64,000 bases of DNA, from the NCBI GenBank assembly GCA_038210495.1, contig JBBQWR010000005.1, positions 62,001-126,000 of the forward strand, given 5' to 3'. This document shows positions 39,761 to 48,800 of the stretch, one piece after another. The notes under the pieces are model-generated. The model saw nothing but the letters and a program-made list of their open reading frames with translations. It ran no database searches and was not told the DNA's origin. This stretch comes from JBBQWR01 sp038210495 (GTDB lineage Bacteria; Planctomycetota; Planctomycetia; Pirellulales; DATAWG01). The translations under genes were made by a program, and so were the position numbers. Position 1 is the stretch's first letter. Each line of letters opens with the position of its first letter.

Positions 39761-40054
39761 ATGCAAGTTCGACCTGTCAAATGGTAATTGAGTCCGTGGA
39801 GAGATGAAGGCGGCGGCTTTTGGGTCGTCGGGATCATCGGCGAGCATGTTGTTTGGTACAATGACATTGAAGAAGGTTCCAATATTAGCCGGCATGAGAA
39901 ATTCGGCGTGATCGCGGAATACTGGTGCAATCAAGATGAATTGCGGCACGCGGTAGACGCTCTGCTAGGCCGGGGACTCGGTGGCACGCACTCAAAATTA
40001 GGTCCTCCCGAACCTCCAAACGGCTTGACAGGCCGCCTTAAACGGATAGCATGA
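39761..40054 (+). pseudogene. Decayed ORF before rpsL, in-frame TAA
   Basis: From ATG 39761 the frame reads MQVRPVKW, stops at TAA 39785-39787, and continues LSPWRDEGGGFWVVGIIGEH, VVWYNDIEEGSNISRHEKFG, VIAEYWCNQDELRHAVDALL to TGA. The second part has the look of a small planctomycete family with WYNDIEEGFN and EYWCNQDEL motifs. A CAA-to-TAA change would explain the stop. Alternatively translation starts at TTG 39788 and the 88-residue product is intact. The C-terminus (GRGLGGTHSKLGPPEPPNG) looks eroded. Function unknown. Confidence 0.5.
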
Positions 40055-40120
40055 TGGATTCCAAATTGTGCGGATTTGATACAGCTTAGCGATAACCGGG
40101 ACCACATAAAGAACGCTTGC

Positions 40121-40489
40121 ATGCCTACGATCAATCAACTTGTCCGTCGCGCTCGGCGTCCGGCGCGGACTTTTAGCAAGTCGCCCGTGCTGGAGCGCTG
40201 CCCGCAGAAGCGGGGCGTGTGCTTGCAGGTTAAGACGATGACCCCCAAGAAGCCGAACTCCGCCCTGCGGAAGATCGCCCGGGTGCGATTGAGCAACGGC
40301 AAAGAGGTCACCGTCTATATCCCCGGCGAAGGACACAGTTTGCAGGAGCATTCGATCGTGCTCGTGCGCGGCGGTCGCGTCCGCGACTTGCCGGGCGTGC
40401 GATACCACATCGTCCGCGGCGCCCTCGATACGCTCGGGGTCGAAGGCCGCAAGCAATCGCGAAGCCTGTACGGCGCCAAGAAATCGTAG
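40121..40489 (+). CDS. rpsL: 30S ribosomal protein S12
   Basis: 122 residues from ATG 40121; the frame is open upstream to 40076 but [12 protein letters not shown] is the universal N-terminus. Conserved parts: [64 protein letters not shown]. Lys in TPKKPNS and in GVRYH context are wild type, so streptomycin sensitivity at these sites is expected. S12 controls decoding accuracy. First gene of the shortened str operon. Confidence 0.98.
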   Translation: MPTINQLVRRARRPARTFSKSPVLERCPQKRGVCLQVKTMTPKKPNSALRKIARVRLSNGKEVTVYIPGEGHSLQEHSIVLVRGGRVRDLPGVRYHIVRGALDTLGVEGRKQSRSLYGAKKS

Positions 40490-40578
40490 CAGCGGAAATA
40501 ACGAAGCTCGAATGACGAAGGCCCGAAATGGAGTCTCGCCGTTGGGGCGACGGGTCGAATCTGCGAGTGAATTCAATC

Positions 40579-40650
40579 TCAGATATTAGTCATTCGTCAT
40601 TTGAGCATTAGTCATTGATTAGACATTCGTCTTTAGACATTAGACATTCA
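40579..40650 (+). repeat. TTAGTCATTCGTCATT-type repeats before rpsG
   Basis: A run of near-repeats (TTAGTCATT, GTCATTTGAG, TTAGACATTC, TTAGACATT) fills the 184-bp rpsL-rpsG gap. The copies are direct and imperfect. Unusual for a tight ribosomal operon; it probably expanded by slippage. Confidence 0.5.
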
Positions 40651-40673
40651 CAAGCTTTTGCTGGAACCTGACC

Positions 40674-41144
40674 ATGGGCCGTATTACTGCAAGTCGCGAT
40701 TCGCTCAAGCCGGATCCTCGTTATGGTTCGCTGCTGGCGAGCAAGTTCATCAATTGCCTGATGCATGGCGGCAAGAAGAGCGTTGCCCAGAAGGTGTTTT
40801 ACGATGCCCTGGATATCTTGAAGACGAAACTGCCGGACGCGGGCCCCGCCGAGGTGTTCACCCAGGCCGTCGAGAACGTAAAGCCATCGATCGAAGTTCG
40901 CTCGAAGCGAGTCGGCGGCGCCGCCTATCAGGTGCCGATGCAGGTCAGCCGCAATCGGCAGCAGTCGCTGGCCATCCGCTGGATTCTGCTCTCGGTCCGC
41001 GAGAAGAAGGGCCGGCCGACGCACGAGAAGTTGGCCGACGAATTGTTCGCCGCCTACAATCGCGAAGGGGCCGCGATGTCCAAGCGCGAAAACGTCCACC
41101 GCATGGCCGACGCCAACAAGGCGTTCGCTCACTTCGCCTGGTAA
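40674..41144 (+). CDS. rpsG: 30S ribosomal protein S7
   Basis: 156 residues, standard length. [40 protein letters not shown] (16S rRNA contact), [40 protein letters not shown] and the C-terminal [18 protein letters not shown] are typical. S7 organises the 30S head and the exit site. GGAA lies before ATG 40674. fusA and tuf do not follow, in contrast to the usual str operon. Confidence 0.98.
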   Translation: MGRITASRDSLKPDPRYGSLLASKFINCLMHGGKKSVAQKVFYDALDILKTKLPDAGPAEVFTQAVENVKPSIEVRSKRVGGAAYQVPMQVSRNRQQSLAIRWILLSVREKKGRPTHEKLADELFAAYNREGAAMSKRENVHRMADANKAFAHFAW

Positions 41145-41350
41145 GGCAGTCAGGCTAGGGTCCGCAGGTTCCTCCTACGAGGAACGCAGTGCGGCGGCTT
41201 CCTTGCAGGGGCTAGGGACGAGGAGCACGCCGACTTGCGGCGGCCTAAGCGGCGCAGCCGCGCCGCCAGCCTTGCGAGCACCGGTTAATTTACGCGCCGG
41301 GCGCAATCGGCTTATTGGCCCGATTGGCTCCCATTCGCGTGTCGACCCGT

Positions 41351-42121
41351 TTACGGATGCACCGCCGCCCCGCCATCGACCGTCAAGGTCTCGCCCTGAA
41401 CCAAATCGCTGAGCGGGCTGGAGAGAAACAGCACCGCGTCGGCGACGTCGGCGGCGGCGAGCATTCGCTGGCCCATCATCGATCGCTCGCTCCGGGCGGC
41501 AAACATCGCCTCGGCGTTGGGAATCCGGCTGGTCGAATCGGTGGGCACGAGCCCGGCCTTGACTACGTTGACGTTCACTCCTCGGTCGCCGACTTCGAGC
41601 GTCAGATGTCGCACCAGGCTTTCGAGCGCCGCCTTTGAACTGCCGATCAGACCGTACCAAGGCAGGGCCATGTGCGAACCGTGGCTAGAGATTGCGATCA
41701 CCTTCGATCGGGCGTCGCCTTCCTTCCGTTCCATGAGCGGAAGCGCGCTTTGAATGAGAAACAACAGGGCGAGCACGTTGGTGTTATAGGCGGCCGCGAA
41801 GTTTTGGCGCGTCGCCGCGAGCAGCGGGCGAAAACCGCCGGTCGCCGCGTTGCTCACCAGGATATCCAGCTTGCCGTAGTGCTCCCGCACCGCCGCCATC
41901 AGGCTTTCGACATCGTCCTCTTCGCTAACGTCGGCCTTCACGACGATCGCGCGTCGGCCCAACTCCGCGACGGCCTCCGCCACTTCCAACGCCGCCTGAC
42001 GATTGGCGACGTAATTGACGACGATATCCGCTCCGGCCTCCGCCAGACGCAAAGCACACGCCCGGCCGATGCCGCGGGCGCTGCCCGTGACGAGAGCCGT
42101 CTTGCCAGTTAGGTCGATCAT
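41351..42121 (-). CDS. FabL-type enoyl-ACP reductase (SDR), predicted trans-acting ER
   Basis: 256 residues. NAD(P)-binding GSARGIG (14-19), NNAG-type SNAATGG (90-96) and active-site Tyr156-Lys163 with six residues between (YGLIGSSK). Ketoreductases have Tyr-x3-Lys; Tyr-x6-Lys is the hallmark of enoyl reductases such as FabL, FabI and InhA, and the sequence follows FabL closely (NYVANRQAALEVAEAVAELG, VVKADV, SSHGS, SKAALESLVRHLTLEV, TVDGG). It would reduce trans-2-enoyl-ACP. Its ATG overlaps the PPTase stop by 4 nt (ATGA), so it is the last gene of the synthase operon, whose giant enzyme lacks an ER domain. A ketoreductase or HetN-like role is the alternative. Confidence 0.82.
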   Translation of the reverse strand: MIDLTGKTALVTGSARGIGRACALRLAEAGADIVVNYVANRQAALEVAEAVAELGRRAIVVKADVSEEDDVESLMAAVREHYGKLDILVSNAATGGFRPLLAATRQNFAAAYNTNVLALLFLIQSALPLMERKEGDARSKVIAISSHGSHMALPWYGLIGSSKAALESLVRHLTLEVGDRGVNVNVVKAGLVPTDSTSRIPNAEAMFAARSERSMMGQRMLAAADVADAVLFLSSPLSDLVQGETLTVDGGAAVHP

Positions 42122-42843
42122 GAAAGGGTCCTATTCGTGGATGTCTTTGGAAATTGTTCTAAATCGCGAAGAATCGGCACGATAACGATCGCTGCCAGTT
42201 GGCCATCGACGTACGACACTTGGGCGTCGCAAGCCGAGAGACTCGCCTCCCGATAGCGGCATCTTCGCGGGATGGCTTCGATTTGCCGAGGATCGAACGG
42301 CTCGCCCCGATTGCAAGCCTTGTAGAGCGATTCTTTGATCGCCCAAAGTTTGTTTGGCGCCCACGGGTCAGTTTGCTCGCCGAGCCATTGGCGTTCGCTC
42401 GCGGTAAACCATAAGCGTCGGAAGACCGCGCTCAATTCCTGCAAGGGCGTTAAATCGACGCCGATCGAATGTTCGCCGCTCCAATCGATGGCCACGAGTG
42501 TCCCGGCGTCCGTGTGGGAAATCGATAGCGGCCAGAGCCGCGCCAAGTCGTTCCAGTGCAAGCGAGGACGATGCATCGCGGCGCCGGATAGAATTTCAAT
42601 CTCGCCAAGTTCGAGATCGCGCTGTCGCGCGCATACGAGTTGCTTGGCGAGTAGTCGAGCGCGAAGCCAACATTGTCGCCGCCCGGGGTCGCGCCAGCGG
42701 CAAAGTTCAAGCCGCTCGCGATCCGAGAGCCAATCGCCCGGCAATCGCGCGAACGAATCGTCGAGTTCGCGGGCCGTTGCGTAACGATGGTCGAGCGCGA
42801 CTGCTGGCAAATCGATGGGCTGAACGCGATCGATCGTGTTCAT
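42118..42843 (-). CDS. 4'-phosphopantetheinyl transferase (Sfp type)
   Basis: 241 residues from ATG 42843 (GGAGGAG 5 nt upstream). It transfers phosphopantetheine from CoA to the active Ser of ACPs. Sfp-type motifs: LSISHTDAGTLVAI (SHxxG-like), HSIGVDLTPLQ (metal-binding Asp), FTASERQWL and WAIKESLYKACNRG (catalytic KExxxK). The ATG overlaps the stop of the giant synthase by 4 nt (ATGA), and its own stop overlaps the next ATG in the same way, so the three are translationally coupled. It is the dedicated activator of the two ACP domains upstream, as HetI is for heterocyst glycolipid synthases. Confidence 0.9.
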   Translation of the reverse strand: MNTIDRVQPIDLPAVALDHRYATARELDDSFARLPGDWLSDRERLELCRWRDPGRRQCWLRARLLAKQLVCARQRDLELGEIEILSGAAMHRPRLHWNDLARLWPLSISHTDAGTLVAIDWSGEHSIGVDLTPLQELSAVFRRLWFTASERQWLGEQTDPWAPNKLWAIKESLYKACNRGEPFDPRQIEAIPRRCRYREASLSACDAQVSYVDGQLAAIVIVPILRDLEQFPKTSTNRTLS

Positions 42844-45800
42844 GGCTCTCCTCCGAGCAATTGGCAGCGATAGCCGACGACATGGGCGATCGTGGCGCCG
42901 TCGTCTCCCTGCACGAGAAAATCGAACTTTGCGAATCGTCCTTCGATCCCGCGGAAGTCCGCCTCCACGAGGCACGATTCGTTGTCTCGCGATAACCGGC
43001 CGAAGCGAATCTCGGCGATTTCGGTCGGAAGCGATGCCGATGGCTCGATGTTGAGCCACACATACAGCCCACAGACATAAAACGCGGCGTCGAGCACGAC
43101 GGCGGGGGTGGACCAAGCCGCTGCGCGATGGACGCCGCCGAGAGCGCTCAGCGGCAGCGCGGTAGCTCGTCCCCAGGCCCGAGTTCCCTCGAACGTCATT
43201 GCGGTGAGGCCTTGCAGCGTTGGCCCATGCAACATTGGACTGTCGGTCGGATAGCGGAATATCCGCCAATCGATCGGTGGCTTGGAAATGAATGGTGCTC
43301 CCGAATCACTGACGCCGGCCGTGTCGGCAAGACACCGCACATGCAATCGACTCTTTTGCAGCGTCACGCCCGCGCGATTGACGAAGTCGCTGACGAGCCG
43401 GCATTCGATCGCGCCGCCCGCCTCCGGGGCGGTTAACACTCGGGCGGGCACGATCTTGTCGGTCGGGAATCGCAGGCCGGTCACGAATTGCACGTCGCGA
43501 AGCCCTGTGACTGGTTTGCCGGCCCCAATCGCCGTCGCCTCCGCCATCGCCTCCATGGCCACCACAGCGGGCAGGAATGGCTTGCCGCGAAACCGATGAT
43601 CGAGCAAAAACGGATCAGCCGCCGGATTGAATGCCAGCGTGGCGATCGATCCGAATTCACCGTCGCAAGATCGATGCGACACAATCAGGGGAAGCGACGA
43701 AGCAAGCGGAAAGTCAGTGATGGAAGACATTTCGCTATCGAGTCGCGGCGCCGTGAGCGGATGAAAAATCCGCTCGAAAAATCCGTCGGTGACGAGCACT
43801 TCGCCCGTTGGCAGCCCGGCCTCGATTTCACGGCAAAAATGCTCGATGCCTTCCCGCGGCGAAAGGAACTCCATCTTCAAGATATTTTTGGTGCCCGCCG
43901 CGCTATCGCCGAGCATGGCCATGCCCACCTCGTTCCACGACTGCCAGTGGAAGCAGCAGGCGCGGCAATCGGGCCGCTGGGCGCGATACCAGTCGATCAG
44001 CTTGGCGAGCATGTCGTTCGCGGCCGCATAATCGCCCAGCCCGTTGCCGCCAAAGCGTCCGCTGAGGGAGCCGAAGCCGATCCAATATTTGATGGGGTCG
44101 CGCCACGTCAGGGCCATCAGCGCGACGGCGCCATCGAGCTTGCCGGCCAACGTCCGCTCGATGCTCTCTAGCGGCCGGGTGTCGAATCGGCCCGATTTTC
44201 CGTAGCCGGCCCCATGCACGATGCCTTCGATCGCGCCGTCGGTTCGGCGAATCTGGTTGAGAATCGCCGAGAGCTTTGGCCAGTCGGCCAGATCGCAGCA
44301 GTGGTAAGTCGCCTGTATCCCCGAGGCGGCGAAGCGTTTGAGCGTCTGATCGATTTCCAGATCTGCGCGGACTCCTTCCCAGGCCGCATCGACCGGACGC
44401 CCCTCGGCCACGGCCTCGCGCACGATTTGCGCTTTAATCTCGGCCAGCCGCTCGGGCGCTGCGTCTCGCCAGAGAGCGTCAGGCCGCGGGACCGGACTAC
44501 GGCCAATGAGATGCAACTTCACGCCAAAACGCCGGGCCAGTTCCTCGGCGGCGGCAGCGGTGATTCCTCGCGCGCCGCCGGTAACAATCCAGGCGCCGCT
44601 CGGACGCTCCGCTCGATGCGGCAGCGACTCGACCGGCTCCGCGATCGAGCGCACGATCGTCCGTCGCCCGCGCGACCAGCCGACTTCCAAGTGCGGATCG
44701 TCGGCCGCGAGTTCTTGAAGGACTGCCTCGACGAGCGTCTCGTGCGGCTCATCCAAGGGGGCGTCGATGATCTTGAATTGCCCCTCGGAATGCTCCAGCC
44801 GCGAATCTTCGATGAACAGCGATTTCAGCAGACCGCAGAGCGCACCTCCCTCGGGCGATGTCGGCTGGCCGGACAAGCCGAAGTCGCCGCCCAGACCCGT
44901 GATCGCGGTCACCGTCATCGGCGAATGGTCGCCGCCTTGACGGCGCAGCCGCAACAATCGCCGCACGGCCAGCAATGGATTCATCACGCGCAGCGCTCGG
45001 TCGCGACGCCAGTCATCGTGATCCAACAGCGCAATCGGGTCTTCGTGGCGCCCGGTCATGAGAAATAGATGCCGCGGCCGGTGATTGGCGAAAAGTTCGT
45101 CGATCGCGGCGGTCGTCTCCGCCAGAGACGCGGCGCTCGGCAGTAGATGGACGGTCGCCCCCTCGGCGATCAAACGCTGACTAAGCGCGACTGCCGACGG
45201 ATTGCTTCCCAAAATCCAAACCGGTCCATTGAACCGCGGCGTCATTGGTGATCCAGCCGGCAGCGGCGCCGGGACGGTCGTCAATCGATGACGCTTCGCA
45301 ATCAGCTTGACCGGCGACGGTGTCCATGACGTCGTGTGCGCCGCGGCCGATTGCGTCGGCGTGCTTTCGTCGAGCTTGTAATACCGACTGTGATACTCGA
45401 AATCGGTGATCAGGACTTCTGGCTGCCGCTGGCCGCCGAGCAGTTCGCGGAGGAAGTGCGCAACCCCCTCGTGCTTGGGCATCAGTTCGGGTCCGCTGGT
45501 GCTTTTCATCGCTCGCGTGGTTTCCGGCTTCGCCGCCATGCCAATCTCGGACCACGAGTGCCAGTGAAAGCCGATCGCGTGGACGCCCGGCCGGGCATCG
45601 GAATACCAAGCGATCAGTTTGCACAATAAATCGCTGGCCGCGCAATAATCGACCTGCCCGTTGCTTCCCATCCGGCCGCTGATCGACCCGAAACCGACAA
45701 AGTGGCGGATCGGATCGCGCCAAGTCAGCCGCATCAGATTCATCGCGCCATCGACTTTGCTGGCGATGGTCGAGAGCACGTGCTCGCGCTGCTTGCGCTC

Positions 45801-48800
45801 GAACCTGGCTGCCCGCTGGACGCCGGCGCCGTGAACCACGCCTTCGATCGGACCGCTCGTTTGGCGAATCCGTTCGAGCACGGAGGCGAGAGCAACCCCA
45901 TCCGACACGTCGCAGGAGTGATACGTGACGTCTATCCCAGCCTCGGCGAATTCGCGAAGGCAGAGATCGATTTCCATGTCGTGCTCAACGCGGCTCCAGG
46001 CGTCGTCCATATTGCCGCCGGCCGAGCGAGCGTCGCGCATGACGCCCGTCTTCAGCTCCTTCAGCGCATCGCCCGAAAGATAGCGCCACGCGCGATCGAT
46101 CGATGGTTTCGGCGAGCGTCCGATCAGGTGCAACTTGAGATCGAATCGTTTAGCCAGTTCCATCGCGCACTGGGCCGTGATGCCGGTGGCGCCCCCCGTG
46201 ACGACCCATGTGCCTCCGCGGCGTATCGCCCGAGGCTGGCGCGTGACGATAGCCTCCGGATAGCCGATTGGAATCGATCGCTCGCCGCCGACGTAGCCGA
46301 TCTCATAGTCGACCGTCTGCCCGGCCAGCTCGCGGCAAACGCACTCAGCCAACCGCTCGGGCGATTCGTCGTCCGGGAAATCGATCGCTTTGGCTCGCAT
46401 GCTCCTGTTGCCGGCCAAATAGGCGACTTCGATATAGATGCCCTTAATCATGCCGGTTAGTGCGCCGCCGAGCGGCGAAGTCAGTTCGCTGGAAAAGCCG
46501 AAATCGCCTCCCATCGCCGCGACGGCGACGATCGTACAGTGCGGTAGTAGCTTGGCCTCGCCCGCAAGCTGCACCCAGCGCTGCGCGAAAAACAGCGGCG
46601 AATCGACGGCTCGCGTTCTTCGCTCGCGCCAGCCCGACTCGTCGTGCAGGTCCAGCGGCTCGAGGTCACGATCGCTCATCAGAAACAGATGCGGGATCGG
46701 CCCCAGGCGCCAGAGGCGTTCCAGTTCGGCGATCGCGGGCTCGATGGCGCCGATGTGCTCGATTCGATGCACGATCGCGCCGACCGATCGAAGCCGGTCG
46801 CACAGTGCTTCGGCGGCCGAGTTGTCGCCGACCACCAGCGCCGGGCCGTGCAGTGTCGGCATCTCGGCGGTCGACTCGGGCAGCGGCGTGCGTTTCATCC
46901 GCATCGCGAACCGGTGGGTCTGGTCGGCCGAGTTCGACTGGAGTTCGCGGAGCGCTGGGGCATCGGCGCGGAACGCTGTGGCATCGGCGCGGAGCGCTAT
47001 GGCATCGTCGCGGATTTCTCGTTTCGCGGGCCGAGCGGTTGCCGGCGGCCAAAGCGCTTTCAATGCGATCTTACTGAAGCCCGATTGATTAAAGCCGACG
47101 GACAAGGACTGTTCGGCGGCATCAATTTCAAAAAAAGTTTCGTTACTCGCAGGGGGCGCGGATTCGCCTTGGCTCGACCGCGTCACGACAGGTTTGAAAG
47201 TGGCGCATGTGCCCAAATGCTTTGCGACCTGGGTCGGCCAATGACTGACCAGTACGCTTGCCGAGTCGACTGGCGATTCCAAGTCGTAAATTGACGTAGC
47301 CGAGTCGATGTCGGACGCGTCGATCAAAATCCGCGCTGCGAGATGCGCATGCGCTCGACTCGTGCGGACGGAGCGAGAGCGCGTTACGGAAACGGCGATC
47401 CCGTGGCTGTTTATGCCGGCCAAGCTTCCCACGATTCCCGCGGACGACAGGGCCAAGTGCGGATGGCCGTTCCTCGGGCAGCGAAGACTGACCATCGGCG
47501 TGAGACATTCGCCAAGAGCCGCCGGCCAAGGCGCGTGGTAACGAGCGGCGTGAACGAACTGTCCTCGTTGACCGTGAAGACCGACCGCATGCGACGCCTC
47601 GGCGCCACGATCGGCGTCGATCGCTAGGTTAACCGCGAGCAGGTTGTCCAGCGGAACGCGCGCGGCGGCGGCGATGCCCCGCAGTTCGTCGAGTTCGTCG
47701 GGGGTAAATTGATCGCGCCGCTGACGTCCCGAGTTCGCGGCCGACGGCGCTTCGCTACCGTCATCGTCGGCCAGGTCGGCGAATCGTCTGAGCAAGCGGC
47801 GGATCGCGGTGGATTGCTGCTGGCCGTGAGTGAAGCCCATTTCATAAGGCGTGCCACTGAGCCGTATGATCGGCAACGCGGCGATCGCCGGCGTCGATGC
47901 CGGCAAGCCGGGCAATTGTGGCGTCGCTGCGACCGGCGTTGGCGCTGCGGTTATCGCGGCCGATGCGGCCCCATTATCTCGGATGCCGGGAGCTTTTTTT
48001 TTTGCGTCCGCCGTGTCCAAAAAGTTGACCGCGTGCCGCAGCGTCGGAAAATCGTCGAGCGTCATCCCCGCGGCGGGTCGGGCGTCGAAATATTCCGACA
48101 ACTCGGCGAACAGCTGCGCCTTCTTGATGCTATCGATGCCCAGATCGGCCTCCAGGTCGGAATCGAGATCGACCGCTTCGGCCGGATAGCCGGTCTGCTC
48201 GACGACGAAATTGACCAGGAATTTTTCGAGATCGAGCGTATCGCCGTGAGCGGGCGCGTGCGAAAAAGCGGGCGCGTGCTCAGGCGGAGCAACAACTTGC
48301 ATTGTGGCAGCCGAGGGTCGCTCGACATCTACCGACGTCCCAACAGACGCCCTCGCGACCGGCGCCTGGACGCCCACGGAGGATGGCGACAAGAAGTCGA
48401 GCGCGTGGCGGAGCGTGGGAAATGCATCGAACGTCATGCCCTCGGTCGGCCGAGCGTCGAAGTATTCCGCCAATTCGGCGAAGAGCTGAGCCTTCTTGAT
48501 GCTGTCGATCCCCAGATCGGCTTCCAGATCGGAATCGAGATCGATCGCCTCGGGTGGGTAGCCCGTGTGCTCAACCACGAAGTTGATCAGAAATTTTTCA
48601 AGCTCCACAGGCGATCGACCGCTTAGCGTGGCGGCGGGTGGCGCGGGAGCGGCGACAGTTGACGTCGAGGCGGTCGGCAAAATGCGATTGGCGTCGACGG
48701 GCAGAGGCGGCTGGGCGTTCCATGACGGCGCTTGTGAGATCGCCGATTCAACTGGCCGCGATTCATGCCGAGCGGCTGGAGCGGATTCAGGAGAATGTCC

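Noticed and set aside
42844..43269. N-terminal extension of the PPTase within the synthase gene
   Set aside because: The upstream frame is an Arg-rich shadow of the synthase; ATG 42843 has GGAGGAG and the ATGA overlap.
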